A DNA stretch of 64,000 bases from Tardiphaga sp. P9-11 (lineage in GTDB: Bacteria > Pseudomonadota > Alphaproteobacteria > Rhizobiales > Xanthobacteraceae), in assembly GCF_008329525.1 (NCBI RefSeq), contig NZ_NPKQ01000001.1, positions 558,001-622,000 on the forward strand. The letters are read 5' to 3'. Positions 49,944 to 58,668 of the stretch are shown here, piece by piece. The translations under genes were made by a program, and so were the position numbers. Each line of letters opens with the position of its first letter. Within the stretch, counting starts at the first letter, position 1. The notes below the pieces were generated by a model. That model had not been told where the DNA came from. It did no database searches and saw nothing but the letters and a program-made list of their open reading frames with translations.

Positions 49944-50861
49944 CTATTCCGGCAGCGGGATGAATTCGTGCTCGTTGGGCACATGGGCGAAGCGGCCGGT
50001 CTTCCAGTCCTCTTTCGCCTGCTCGATGCGTTCCTTGCTGGAGGACACGAAGTTCCACCACAGGTGCCTCGGCCCTTCCAGCGCATCGCCGCCGAGGAAC
50101 ATCATGCGGGTGTTGCTGACAGCCTTGATGGTGATGGCGTCGCCGGGCCGGAAGATCAGCAGTTGTGGCGCCTCATGACGGTCGCCGGCGATCTCGACCT
50201 CGCCGTCGACGATATAGACCGCGCGTTCCTCATGGTCGGGATCGAGCGGCACGCTGGTGCCCGCCTCGACCGCCACTTCGGCATAGAACCACGGCGACAC
50301 CATCGATACCGGCGACGCTTTGCCAAACGCCTTGCCGGCGATCACGCGTGCGGTGAAGCCGGTGTCCGTGATGGTCGGCAGGCTGTCGGCGGCATAATGC
50401 TGGAATGACGGCGCGATTTCCTCGGAGCCCTTGGGCAGAGCGATCCAGCTTTGCAGGCCCAGCATCTTCTGGCCGTCGCGGCGCTGCACATCAGGGGTGC
50501 GCTCCGAATGGGCGATGCCCTTGCCGGCTGTCATCAGGTTCATTGCGCCGGGCTGGATCTCGCGGACATTGCCTTCGCTGTCGCGATGCATGATGGCGCC
50601 GTCGAACAGATAGGTGACGGTGGCGAGGCCGATATGCGGATGCGGCCGCACATCCATGCCCTTGCCGGAGATGAACTGCATCGGACCGAAATGATCGAAG
50701 AAGATGAACGGGCCGACCATCTGGCGCTTGCCGTGGGGCAGTGCCCGGCGGACGAGGAATCCGTCGCCGAGATCGCGGGTGCGCGGCACGATTACAAGCT
50801 CCAGGGCGTCGCAGGTCTGCGCGTCGCCGAGGATCGGATCTTCTGATGGTTGCCAGCTCAT
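49944..50861 (-). CDS. Pirin family protein
   Basis: A 305-residue bicupin. The metal-binding histidines are visible in VRPHPHIGLATVTYLFDG, followed by the pirin block LMTAGKGIAHSERTPD (His, Glu). C-terminal cupin sequence includes VEAGTSVPLDPDHEERAVYIVDGEVE. Bacterial pirins include quercetin 2,3-dioxygenases and regulators of pyruvate metabolism; most have no proven substrate. GGAG lies about 5 bases before ATG 50861. It is upstream of purC by 66 bases on the same strand, so they may share a transcript, but no functional link is apparent. Confidence 0.93.
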   Translation of the reverse strand: MSWQPSEDPILGDAQTCDALELVIVPRTRDLGDGFLVRRALPHGKRQMVGPFIFFDHFGPMQFISGKGMDVRPHPHIGLATVTYLFDGAIMHRDSEGNVREIQPGAMNLMTAGKGIAHSERTPDVQRRDGQKMLGLQSWIALPKGSEEIAPSFQHYAADSLPTITDTGFTARVIAGKAFGKASPVSMVSPWFYAEVAVEAGTSVPLDPDHEERAVYIVDGEVEIAGDRHEAPQLLIFRPGDAITIKAVSNTRMMFLGGDALEGPRHLWWNFVSSSKERIEQAKEDWKTGRFAHVPNEHEFIPLPE

Positions 50862-50965
50862 GAGGGCTCCGTAAGTTTGGGGCCATCATAGCAGTATTTA
50901 GGGGGGCGGGTAAAAGGGCATCGGCCCGGACGGATTGCTCCGGCCGGGCCGAGGAATGGCTTTAC

Positions 50966-51568
50966 TTACAGCGACTTGATCTGGACTTTGCGGAATTTCA
51001 CCACACCGGAGCCGTATTGCAGGGCGATCGGGCCGGTCGCGTGCTTGGTGTCCTCGACATCGACAGTCTTTTCGCCGTTCAGGATCACTGTGAGCTTCGG
51101 GCCCTTCGCCGTGATCTCATAGGTGTTCCACTTGTCCGCGGCCTTGGGCATCGGATTGACCTTGGCAACATCGACAATCGCGCCGGTGCCGTAGGACGGG
51201 TCGGGCCGCTTGTCGAAGATGTTGACCTCGTAGCAGGTCTTGCCGTCGATCACCTTCGGGTTATCGCAACGGATGAAGATGCCGCTATTGGCTTCGGCGT
51301 CGGTCCAGAACTCGGCCTTGATCTGGAAATCCTTGTAGGGTGTTTTGCTGACGAGATAAGCGAGATCCTTGCCGGAGAGCAGCTTGTCGGCGGCGAGCGC
51401 GCCGTCCTTCATCGCCCAATTGGCGTCGCCAACCTTGTCCCAGTCACCCATCTTGGTGCTATCGACCAGCGTGACCCAGCCGTCAGACTGGCTCGAAGCA
51501 GGCTGGATTGTCGTAAGAGCCGCAACGCCGATGACAAATCCGGCCGCGATCGCTGTAACGCGCATCAT
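50966..51568 (-). CDS. Secreted DUF1080 (3-keto-disaccharide hydrolase-like) protein
   Basis: A 200-residue protein with a signal peptide (TAIAAGFVIGVAALTTIQPA, cleavage near ASSQSDG). The mature part is one DUF1080 domain, which has a concanavalin-like beta-sandwich: GWVTLVDSTKMGDWDKVGDANW, then FQIKAEFWTDAEANSGIFIRCD, then YEVNIFDKRPDPSYGTGAIV. The family is named for 3-keto-disaccharide hydrolysis in Bacteroides, and is widespread in Planctomycetes and rhizobia, mostly without known substrate. GAGGAGACC stands a few bases before the ATG pair at 51565-51568. It follows the LysR gene on the same strand by 63 bases. Confidence 0.87.
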   Translation of the reverse strand: MMRVTAIAAGFVIGVAALTTIQPASSQSDGWVTLVDSTKMGDWDKVGDANWAMKDGALAADKLLSGKDLAYLVSKTPYKDFQIKAEFWTDAEANSGIFIRCDNPKVIDGKTCYEVNIFDKRPDPSYGTGAIVDVAKVNPMPKAADKWNTYEITAKGPKLTVILNGEKTVDVEDTKHATGPIALQYGSGVVKFRKVQIKSL

Positions 51569-51631
51569 GAAGGTCTCCTCCCGTTTGCTTTTATTGGCGT
51601 GACGTTAGCCACGGGAGAATGGGGTGTAAAT

Positions 51632-52552
51632 CTACTTCACATTGTGCAGTGCGCTGACGCTTGATGCCTTGCGCCTGACTCCCGAGCCGCGTGCCGTTCG
51701 TTCGTCCAGCAGTACTTTTTGCATCGCCTGGACGTTCGGCGAAGCCGCGCCCTTGCGCCAGATCAGCACGGTCTCGGCGTGATTCTCGCCGCGCGGCAGG
51801 CGATGCACGGTGAGCCGCTTGCCTTCGGGAAATGTGGACAGCACGCTTTCCGGCAACAGTGCGATGCCCATACCCGCGACGACGCAGCCGAGCATGGCGT
51901 GATAGGAACCGAGTTCAATGGTGCGCTCGGGCATCTCGCCGCGCTTCGCATACCAGTCTTCCAGCCGCTTGCGATGCGGGCAGCCGTTCTCGAACACCAG
52001 CACCGAGCGCGGCGCGCCGTCCTTGCGGCCGATCGGCGGATGGCCTGCCGAGGACACGATCACCGGCTCCTCGTCGAACGCATGCACGCGGTCGAACGGC
52101 GCCGCGGCGATCGGCTCGGCCACGAAGGCGGCATCGAGATCGCCGGCGAGGATGCCCTTTGCGAGCGTCTCCGGGTTGCCAATGCGCATTTCGAGTTGCA
52201 CGTCGGGATAGCGGCGGTGAAATTCGTTGAGCGGTCCGGGCAACCGCACCGCCGCGGTGCTTTCCATGGCGCCAAGACGGAAGACGCCGCGTGGTCGCGG
52301 GTCCTGCACCGCGTCGCGGGCCTCGTCGGCCAGCGTCAGCAGTCGGTCGGCATAGCCGAGAAGCGTCTGGCCCGCGGGCGTCAGGTGCAGGCGCTTGCCT
52401 TCACGCACGAACAGCGCGGTGCCGAGATCGTCCTCGAGCTGACGCACCCGCGTGGTCACGTTGGACTGCACGCGGTGCAACCGCTCCGCGGCGCGCGTCA
52501 CGCCGCCTTCGTGCACCACAGCGCGGAAGATACGCAGCTCGGATAGATTCAT
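51632..52552 (-). CDS. LysR-family transcriptional regulator
   Basis: A 306-residue LysR regulator. The helix-turn-helix is in residues 1-60 (LSELRIFRAVVHEGGVTRAAERL, then RVQSNVTTRVRQLEDDLGTALF). The effector domain runs from about residue 90 (FRLGAMESTAAVRLPGPL, PDVQLEMRIGNPETLAKGIL). It is divergent from the DUF1127/DUF1330 reading frame, which LysR genes of this type usually control, and upstream of the secreted DUF1080 gene. The start at ATG 52552 is the family N-terminus; the 13 upstream in-frame codons are not conserved. The effector is unknown. Confidence 0.93.
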   Translation of the reverse strand: MNLSELRIFRAVVHEGGVTRAAERLHRVQSNVTTRVRQLEDDLGTALFVREGKRLHLTPAGQTLLGYADRLLTLADEARDAVQDPRPRGVFRLGAMESTAAVRLPGPLNEFHRRYPDVQLEMRIGNPETLAKGILAGDLDAAFVAEPIAAAPFDRVHAFDEEPVIVSSAGHPPIGRKDGAPRSVLVFENGCPHRKRLEDWYAKRGEMPERTIELGSYHAMLGCVVAGMGIALLPESVLSTFPEGKRLTVHRLPRGENHAETVLIWRKGAASPNVQAMQKVLLDERTARGSGVRRKASSVSALHNVK

Positions 52553-52659
52553 GCATCTCTCCCTGAGATCGAAATGATCTTGATTATTCATTTTATGGGA
52601 TGAAAGGCGCCGGGTAAACCGTCATGACCGACGTCACCCATCAGCGGAAAGGGGCGGAC

Positions 52660-53283
52660 ATGATCGACAGCGAACGCGAGCCGCACGCGCACCACACGCA
52701 CCACTTGACGCCGCTGCAATGGACGGCGCTGAAACGATCCGTCGTGCAGCGTGCCCATGCCGAGCGTGCCCGGATGTTGCGGTCGGTCGTAATCGCCGTC
52801 GTCGCAGCCTTGCGTCACGGCTGGCGCGGCCTGCGCGAGCGGCAACAGGCGTGTGACCAGCTACGCTCGATGAGCGACTATGAATTGCGCGATATCGGCG
52901 TGACCCGCGCCAACATTGATGCCGTAACCCGCCACGGCAACGACGATGCGACGCAGGCCGCACCACAACGATCACACCAAAACTGGAGAGCCATGATGTC
53001 GAAAGCCTACTGGATTGTTCGCGTATCAGTGCGCGACGAGACCCGTTATCCGGACTATCTCGCTGCGGCGAAGCCGGCGTTCGACAAATTCGGCGCCCGG
53101 TTCATCGTGCGTGGCGGCGCCTTCGAAACCATGGAAGGCGATGCCCGGGATCGCAATGTGGTGGTGGAATTCGCCGACCGCGCGACAGCGACGGCCTGCT
53201 ACCGCAGTCCGGAATACGAAGCTGCGAAAGCCATCCGCCGGAAATACGCCGAGGCCGATTTCATCATCATCGACGGCGCCTGA
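52660..53283 (+). CDS. DUF1127 protein joined in frame to a DUF1330 protein
   Basis: One open frame of 207 residues (from ATG 52660; 219 if from 52624). Residues about 55-95 carry the DUF1127 core, WRGLRERQQACDQLRSMSDYELRDIGVTRANID, a small protein class that binds RNA or acts in stress and C/N adaptation in rhizobia. After a polar linker (about residues 96-111) a complete DUF1330 domain follows. These two are normally separate proteins. The DUF1127 stop codon seems missing, since the linker DNA still has a GGAGAG and an ATGATG just before the DUF1330 part. The first region also has a His-rich stretch, HAHHTHHL. Functional fusion or a recent stop loss cannot be told apart. Confidence 0.75.
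   Translation: MIDSEREPHAHHTHHLTPLQWTALKRSVVQRAHAERARMLRSVVIAVVAALRHGWRGLRERQQACDQLRSMSDYELRDIGVTRANIDAVTRHGNDDATQAAPQRSHQNWRAMMSKAYWIVRVSVRDETRYPDYLAAAKPAFDKFGARFIVRGGAFETMEGDARDRNVVVEFADRATATACYRSPEYEAAKAIRRKYAEADFIIIDGA
52993..53283 (+). CDS. DUF1330 protein from an internal start (likely independent product)
   Basis: From ATG 52993 the frame encodes 96 residues, exactly the normal length of a DUF1330 protein (a dimeric alpha-beta barrel fold): YWIVRVSVRDETRYPDYLAA, then FGARFIVRGGAFETMEGD, then RNVVVEFADRATATACYRSPEYEAA. GGAGAG at 52985-52990 stands 3 to 5 bases before the ATGATG, so independent translation is likely. It shares its frame and stop with the longer DUF1127-DUF1330 reading frame. 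Members of the family have no settled function. Confidence 0.7.
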   Translation: MMSKAYWIVRVSVRDETRYPDYLAAAKPAFDKFGARFIVRGGAFETMEGDARDRNVVVEFADRATATACYRSPEYEAAKAIRRKYAEADFIIIDGA

Positions 53284-53289
53284 TGTCCG

Positions 53290-54654
53290 TTACCGCCCCA
53301 GTGCTGTCGCCGTTGCGACGCGGTCGAAAGTCTCAAGCGAGAGGATCGCATCGGCGAATTTTTCCGCACGATTGTTCAGCACGGGGCGTGCGAGCTGCAG
53401 GAACTTCTGCTGCATCGCGTTGGCATCCGGGAACGATGTCGGCTCGCCCGACGGATCGGCATAGATGCGCTCATGCACGCCGTCCTCGGTGGTGATCGAG
53501 ACGCGTGCGCCGAACGGGTGGCGCTTGCCTTCGAGGCGTTCGTCCTGAACCACGTCGAAACGGTCGGCCAGCGTGTTGATCGCGCCGTCGCCGAGGCGCT
53601 TATAGTCATCCCAGCCGAATGAGCCCTGGTCGAGGGCCAGCGCGCCGGTGAAGAACATCGAAAACTGCCCGCCGACGATGGAGGTCGGGTGGCGCTTGGT
53701 GGCGGCGTCGCCGGTCAGCGTGATGCCATTGCGATGCAGGCCGATCTCGACACGCTTGATCTGCTCGGGCGTCAGATTGTGCTCGCGCCGCATCGCGACC
53801 AACGCATCGATGGCGGCATGTGTATAGCGGCAGCTCGGATACGGCTTCACGCCGATCTTCATGGTCTCATAGACCGAGCCGAGATCGGCAACGGCCTTTT
53901 CCGGATGCGCGTTGTCGCTGTAGCCAACCAATAGGCCATGCTTGCCTTCAACGGATTCGGTCGCGCCGACAAAGTCGTTGCGCGCCAGCGTCGCCGCGAT
54001 CACGCCGTTCATGGCCGCCGCGCCGACCTGATAGCGTTTATTCCAGGCGCCGTTGACGAGAAATTGCAGCGAGCCCGCGGCCTGGCTGCCCGACACGCCG
54101 AAGGCCGAGATCAACTGATCCTTCGAGAGTCCGAACAGTTTGCCGGCCGCAGCCGCAGCGCCATAGGTGCCGGCGGTCGCGGTGGGGTGGAAACCCCTGG
54201 CATAGTGCGAGGTTGGATCGAGCGCGTTGCCGAGCCGGCAGCAGACTTCGTAACCGGCGACGATGGCCGTCAGCACCTGCTTGCCCGATGCTCCGACCAT
54301 TTCGCCAACGGCGAAGGCGGCAGGAACCACGGGAGCACTGGGATGCAGCGAGGAATCGGCATGGGTGTCGTCGAAATCGAGCGAATGGCCGAGCGCGCCG
54401 TTGAGCAGCGCGGCCACGGCCGGCGTCCAGGTCTTGCTGTCGCCGAACACGGTCGACTCGCCCTTGCCGTCGAGCGACAGGGCTTCCAGCATTTTCAGCA
54501 GTGAGGGGGTAGATTCGGCCTCGCTGCGGGCACGGATGGTGCTGCCGAGATAATCGAGGGTGAGAACCTTGGCGCGTTCCAGCACGTCCTGCGGAATGTC
54601 GTCGAATTTCAGGTCCGCGACATAGGCGGCAAGCGTTGCAGTCTCGTTAGCCAT
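53290..54654 (-). CDS. MmgE/PrpD family protein
   Basis: A 454-residue protein of the MmgE/PrpD fold. Blocks include NGALGHSLDFDDTHADSSLHPSAPVVPAA and the HPTATAGTYGAAAAAGKLFGL motif, plus VKPYPSCRYTHAAIDALVAMRREH. Members include 2-methylcitrate dehydratase and cis-aconitate decarboxylase, but most have an unknown substrate; without prpB or prpC beside it, methylcitrate activity is unlikely to be its main role. It is convergent with the DUF1127/DUF1330 frame (6 bases apart) and divergent from the FUSC gene. Confidence 0.92.
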   Translation of the reverse strand: MANETATLAAYVADLKFDDIPQDVLERAKVLTLDYLGSTIRARSEAESTPSLLKMLEALSLDGKGESTVFGDSKTWTPAVAALLNGALGHSLDFDDTHADSSLHPSAPVVPAAFAVGEMVGASGKQVLTAIVAGYEVCCRLGNALDPTSHYARGFHPTATAGTYGAAAAAGKLFGLSKDQLISAFGVSGSQAAGSLQFLVNGAWNKRYQVGAAAMNGVIAATLARNDFVGATESVEGKHGLLVGYSDNAHPEKAVADLGSVYETMKIGVKPYPSCRYTHAAIDALVAMRREHNLTPEQIKRVEIGLHRNGITLTGDAATKRHPTSIVGGQFSMFFTGALALDQGSFGWDDYKRLGDGAINTLADRFDVVQDERLEGKRHPFGARVSITTEDGVHERIYADPSGEPTSFPDANAMQQKFLQLARPVLNNRAEKFADAILSLETFDRVATATALGR

Positions 54655-54784
54655 TGTGTTTCCTCGCTCTTATTGAAATAGCCTTAAGCGGACCAAATCG
54701 GTGTTTCAAGCGGGCAGGGCGACGCGGGGGGCAGCCATGCTGAAAGCCGTTCGCCGATATCCCTTTCAAGGATCAATTTGAGAC

Positions 54785-55924
54785 ATGTCCGCATCGAAGC
54801 AAATCCTCGGATCGTTAAAGCGGGTGGTTGCTTTTCTCCGGGCGCGCAAGGTCGAACTGGGGCTCGGCATCCGGGTGACCGCAGCGGCGCTTGCCGCGCT
54901 GATCGTGGCCCTGACCATCGGGCTCAAACTGCCGCTCTGGGCGGTGCTGACCGCGATCATCGTGACGCAAATGAGCGTCGGGCGATCGTTGAAGGCGACG
55001 CGCGATTATCTGGTCGGCACCATCGGCGGTGCCATCTATGGCGGCGCAGTGGCGATTCTGATCCCGCATTCCAATGAAGGTGCGCTGCTCGCGGTGCTTG
55101 TGCTCTCCGTGGCGCCACTGGCCTTCATCGCGGCGATCAATCCGAGTCTCAATGTAGCGACGGTGACGGCGATCATCGTGCTGCTGCTGCCGATGATGAA
55201 TCACAACACGCCGCTGGAATCTGCGATCGACCGCGTACTCGAAGTTACGGTTGGTGCTGTCACAGGTCTTCTGGTGTCGTTCCTGGTGCTGCCGTCGCGG
55301 GCGCATAGTCAGGTCCGCGCCAGTTCGGCCGAAGCGCTCGATCTGATCGCAACGGCGCTCACCGAACTGCTGGCATCGCTGACGCGCGGTCGCGACAACG
55401 AAGCGCTGCACCGGCTGCAGGACGGCATCGGCCATGCGCTCACCAATCTGAATGCTATCGGTGCGGAGGCCGAGCGCGAGCGTGCGGCGCATCTGTCCAG
55501 TGGTCCTGACACCGGCCCGCTGCTGCGCACAACGCTGCGGTTACGGCACGATTTGGTCATGATCGGGCGGTCCACAGTGGTGCCGTTGCCATCCGCGTTG
55601 CAGGTCAGGCTGGCTGGTCCGCTGTCGCGGGTCAGCGATGCTATGACGACATTTCTGCATTCGACCGCCGTGGCGTTGCGCAGTGGCACTGGAGCGCCGG
55701 CGATCTGGCCGATGCAGACTGCCTTGCAGGCCTATGCGGGAGAAGTCGGTGCGCTTCGGCAAGAGGGACTAACGCGCGGGTTACCCGGCGACGTGGCCGA
55801 GCGCTTCTTTGCGATCGGCTTCTCGCTGGAACAGATGCGGCAGAATTTGAAAGATCTCGAACGTTGCGTCGCCGAATGGGCCGAGACGGATTCGGTGAGC
55901 AAGGAGCCTACTGACGCGACTTGA
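54785..55924 (+). CDS. FUSC-family membrane protein (aromatic acid exporter-like)
   Basis: A 379-residue protein. Residues about 25-175 hold six hydrophobic helices: RVTAAALAALIVALTIGLKL, WAVLTAIIVTQMSVGRSL, GTIGGAIYGGAVAILI and more. The rest is a soluble helical part. The pattern WAVLTAIIV...GRSLKATRDYLVGTIGG is the FUSC (fusaric acid resistance/AaeB-like) signature. Such proteins export aromatic carboxylic acids or siderophore-like compounds with an adaptor, not visible here. The start is ATG 54785. Its 3' end overlaps by 17 bases with the convergent hypothetical gene at 55908. Confidence 0.9.
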   Translation: MSASKQILGSLKRVVAFLRARKVELGLGIRVTAAALAALIVALTIGLKLPLWAVLTAIIVTQMSVGRSLKATRDYLVGTIGGAIYGGAVAILIPHSNEGALLAVLVLSVAPLAFIAAINPSLNVATVTAIIVLLLPMMNHNTPLESAIDRVLEVTVGAVTGLLVSFLVLPSRAHSQVRASSAEALDLIATALTELLASLTRGRDNEALHRLQDGIGHALTNLNAIGAEAERERAAHLSSGPDTGPLLRTTLRLRHDLVMIGRSTVVPLPSALQVRLAGPLSRVSDAMTTFLHSTAVALRSGTGAPAIWPMQTALQAYAGEVGALRQEGLTRGLPGDVAERFFAIGFSLEQMRQNLKDLERCVAEWAETDSVSKEPTDAT

Positions 55925-56405
55925 GCAATGCCAAGGCGTGGAGCTGCAGCTTTTCGGGATCGCGTTCGCCGCGCGTGGCCTCATCGAGGATGCTGCTCGA
56001 GAGCAACTGCACGGCATCCGACGAGATCCGTAGCGGCAATTCATCGAGGCAGCGATCCAGCGCTATGGACATAGCCGCCACGGTCTCCGGGCCAAACGAC
56101 TGGTTTCGTTGGTCGTCAGCCTGAGGAGCCAGATCGGGAGATGCGACGTCACGGATACGGGCCGATAGCCGCGCCGCCTCGGCGAGTACGCGGAGGTAAA
56201 TCAATCCGGCCTCGCTGAGCGCCTCTTCATCGGTCTGTCCTGACCGCGCCACGGCGACAATCCGAGCGGCAAGGCGGCGGCGGTTCTCTGGCGTGTCTGC
56301 GGACTCGCCTTCATGCGTCACAAAGGGCTGCCAAGCGGCGTCAAACGCATGCGCCAGCGTGACTTTCAGCTCGTCGTTCTGCGGATCGATCTCGGTAAAT
56401 GGCAT
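55908..56405 (-). CDS. Hypothetical protein, 165 aa, all-helical
   Basis: A 165-residue soluble, Ala/Leu/Glu-rich, predicted helical protein without signal peptide: LKVTLAHAFDAAWQPFVTHE, ALSEAGLIYLRVLAEAARLS, and ILDEATRGERDPEKLQLHALALL. I recognise no family. The start at ATG 56405 (MPFTEIDPQND) is chosen as it begins a coherent helical protein; the frame reaches 56441. The C-terminus overlaps the FUSC 3' end by 17 bases on the other strand. It is followed on the same strand direction by no obvious partner; the DUF2867 gene lies 52 bases upstream. Confidence 0.72.
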   Translation of the reverse strand: MPFTEIDPQNDELKVTLAHAFDAAWQPFVTHEGESADTPENRRRLAARIVAVARSGQTDEEALSEAGLIYLRVLAEAARLSARIRDVASPDLAPQADDQRNQSFGPETVAAMSIALDRCLDELPLRISSDAVQLLSSSILDEATRGERDPEKLQLHALALLKSRQ

Positions 56406-56457
56406 ATGGGCTAACGGGCTACGATGACCCAAGTTCCCCACGGCCGCCGCGGCAAAT

Positions 56458-56931
56458 TCAGAGCGTGACCTGCCGCAACATGGAACGGACCACCATCCGG
56501 TGAAACGGCTTGATGACCGTCAGGTAGATGCGTCCGAGCCAGTTATGCATCAGCACGACAGTCGTTGCCGTAACGCGCTGGCCGATACCGTCCGCTGCGA
56601 CATCGACCACGACACGGAAATCGAGATGATTGTCATTGAATCCCGCGACCAGACGCTGCGGCGTCTCGCTGAGCACAGGGAAAAAGCCGACCTTGTCGAC
56701 ATCCATGTGACGCGCAGAGTGTGCCGTCTTCAGCCCGAAGGGCGCAACGATCAAATCCCGCAGCCGCATCAGAGCGTCCACCCAGGGTGGAGAATGGCTG
56801 AGCATGCGGGTGGCGGCATCGCGGGCAGTCAGATCCGTCGTCTCGGTGGAGATGCTGAAGGCATCGGCGAATTGGGCGCCGCTTAGCAAACTGTTGGTGT
56901 CGATTGTCGGGTGAACCATCGAGACGGTCAT
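56458..56931 (-). CDS. DUF2867 family protein
   Basis: A 157-residue protein matching DUF2867 by VHPTIDTNSLLSGAQFADAF, FPVLSETPQRLVAGFNDNHLDFRVVVDV, and WLGRIYLTVIKPFHRMVVRSML at the end. The domain resembles the lipid-binding START-like or SRPBCC shape in some annotations, but its role is not known. The start is fixed by GGAGGT, five bases before ATG 56931 (the frame itself continues 108 codons further up, which look untranslated). It is divergent from the TctC-type gene and tail-to-head with the hypothetical gene at 55908. Confidence 0.83.
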   Translation of the reverse strand: MTVSMVHPTIDTNSLLSGAQFADAFSISTETTDLTARDAATRMLSHSPPWVDALMRLRDLIVAPFGLKTAHSARHMDVDKVGFFPVLSETPQRLVAGFNDNHLDFRVVVDVAADGIGQRVTATTVVLMHNWLGRIYLTVIKPFHRMVVRSMLRQVTL

Positions 56932-57090
56932 CAGGACCTCCATAGACGTCAAAACGCGGCGCCGCACGCCATCGGTTACGCCGCTCTGCAGCATAACATG
57001 TCTTTGCGTCCGGCGCCGGATACTCCCTAAGATCACGGAAAAATCAGGCAAAGACCTGCTTAGACAAGACCTGATCAGGGAGGATTTGGA

Positions 57091-58050
57091 ATGGCTTGGT
57101 TCAGGCTTGCTCCGCTCTGTCTGGTGCTGATCGCGCCGCTGTGCGCGTACGCGCAGGACTATCCCACCCGTCCCATCACGCTCGTTGTGCCATTCGCCGC
57201 AGGCGGCAGTTCCGACGTCAATGCGCGGTTGATTGCCGAGCAGATGAGCCGGCATCTCGGTCAGCCTATCGTGATCGAAAATATCGGCGGTGCGGGCGGC
57301 GCCGTGGCACTAGCCCGCGTCGCGCAGGCGCCGCCTGACGGTTACACTATCGTCCAAGGCAATAGCGGCACCAATACCGCGGTCTACCTGTTCACGCCCG
57401 ATGTGAAATTCGCGCCGTCGGACTTTGCAGGCATCGGCATGTTCAACAAGAGTTCGGCCATGGTTGCCATCCGGCGCAACTTTCCGGCCGACAATCTTGC
57501 GCAATTCATCGCACATGCGAAACAGAATCCCGGCCGCCTCAATATCGGTCACTCCGGCGTAGGGTCGCAGAACTATCTGTTCTGCAAGGCTTTCGTTCAG
57601 GCCGCAGGGATCGATGTCACGCTGGTCGGTTACCGCGGCGGCGGTCCGGCCCTGAATGATCTGATCGGCGGACAGATCGACGGCATCTGCGATTCCTCGG
57701 CATCGGTGACGCCGGCAATCCAGAGCGGTCTCATTCGCGCTATTGCGCTGGCATCCAGAACACGCCTGCCGCATCTGCCTGACGTTCCGACCGCCAGCGA
57801 GGCCGGATTGCCGCAATTCGAAATATCCGGCTGGTATGCGCTGTTCGCGCCGAAGGGCACGCCCGCGCCGATCGTCGAGAAGCTCAATGCGGCGATGCGC
57901 GCTGCTGTTGCGAATCCCGATTATCAGAAACGGCTCGACGATCTCGGCTCCGTGCCCGCCGGCGATGCCGAAATGGCGCCGGCCTATCTCGCTGCCTTCG
58001 TGCCGCAGGAGATTGAGCGATTTCGCAAGATGCTCGGCGACGGCAAGTGA
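57091..58050 (+). CDS. Tripartite tricarboxylate transporter substrate-binding protein (TctC/Bug family)
   Basis: A 319-residue periplasmic binding protein with a signal peptide ending at LCAYAQ (residue 22). YPTRPITLVVPFAAGGSSDVNARLIAEQMS, the invariant Bug start with the ligand loop, is followed by IVIENIGGAGGAVALARVAQAPPDGYTI and KVAP-type QFIAHAKQNPGRLNIGHSG. Bug proteins deliver organic acids, amino acids or aromatics to TctAB permeases, but neither tctA nor tctB is nearby; such orphan binding proteins are abundant in this group. GGGAGGATTT precedes ATG 57091, supporting the start. Confidence 0.93.
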   Translation: MAWFRLAPLCLVLIAPLCAYAQDYPTRPITLVVPFAAGGSSDVNARLIAEQMSRHLGQPIVIENIGGAGGAVALARVAQAPPDGYTIVQGNSGTNTAVYLFTPDVKFAPSDFAGIGMFNKSSAMVAIRRNFPADNLAQFIAHAKQNPGRLNIGHSGVGSQNYLFCKAFVQAAGIDVTLVGYRGGGPALNDLIGGQIDGICDSSASVTPAIQSGLIRAIALASRTRLPHLPDVPTASEAGLPQFEISGWYALFAPKGTPAPIVEKLNAAMRAAVANPDYQKRLDDLGSVPAGDAEMAPAYLAAFVPQEIERFRKMLGDGK

Positions 58051-58143
58051 TCTAAAACTGGATCACCTATGCGACGGTAGAGTATGACCGTCGTCGCTTT
58101 CATGTTATAGAGGTTCCAGTCTGGTTGCCGGTGGGGGAATGCG

Positions 58144-58518
58144 TTGGCTTATGATCGTTCGACCGTTGAAGCGGTCATCCAGCATTATTTCGACGGCCTC
58201 TATGAAGCCGATGCCGACAAGCTCGGTGCAATCTTTCATCCGAGTGCGGATCTGCGCTGGGTTGAGAAGGGTGAGCTGAAAGTGCTCACCATGCCGGACT
58301 GGATGGCGATGGTTCGCTCGCGGACGTCGGGCAGAGTCGAGGGCAAGGCGCGCGAGGACTTCATCGTCACCATCGACCGTTCCGACGACAAGACGGCCTT
58401 CATCAAGGTGCGCTGCCAGCTGCCGCCGCGTTACTTCACTGATTACCTGATCGCGATGAAACTCGCCGATGGCTGGCAGATCGTCTCGAAATCCTATCGT
58501 TACGACCTCCGCGACTGA
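58144..58518 (+). CDS. NTF2-like (putative lumazine-binding) family protein
   Basis: A 124-residue single-domain NTF2-fold protein: VEAVIQHYFDGLYEADADKLGAIFHPSADLRWVEKGELKV, then KAREDFIVTIDRSDDKTAFIKVRCQLPPRYFTDYL, then LADGWQIVSKSYRY. This is the Lumazine_bd_2/NTF2-like family, whose members bind small ligands or act as enzymes of unknown kind. The start codon seems to be TTG 58144, with GGGGGAA six bases ahead; no in-frame ATG lies near the conserved N-terminus. It stands alone between the TctC-type gene and fixI. Confidence 0.82.
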   Translation: MAYDRSTVEAVIQHYFDGLYEADADKLGAIFHPSADLRWVEKGELKVLTMPDWMAMVRSRTSGRVEGKAREDFIVTIDRSDDKTAFIKVRCQLPPRYFTDYLIAMKLADGWQIVSKSYRYDLRD

Positions 58519-58585
58519 AGCCGGATCTAGAGCGCAGCTGCTCGCACCCGCGGGTTCGATGCGGCGATCGGGAAACGTCTGTCGA

Positions 58586-58599
58586 TTGACGCAGATCAA
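58586..58599 (+). promoter_or_regulatory. FixK/FNR-type box upstream of fixI
   Basis: TTGAC-GCAG-ATCAA fits the FixK2/FNR consensus TTGA-N6-TCAA. The centre is 76 bases before the fixI ATG, with TATGCC about 30 bases downstream as a possible -10. fixGHIS operons are classic FixK targets, so the site is likely functional. Confidence 0.7.
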
Positions 58600-58668
58600 T
58601 CGATGAGGCGCCGCATCGGCGTATGCCAGCCTTGGCCAGTAAAATGGTAACCAGGATGGGAGTCTCCG

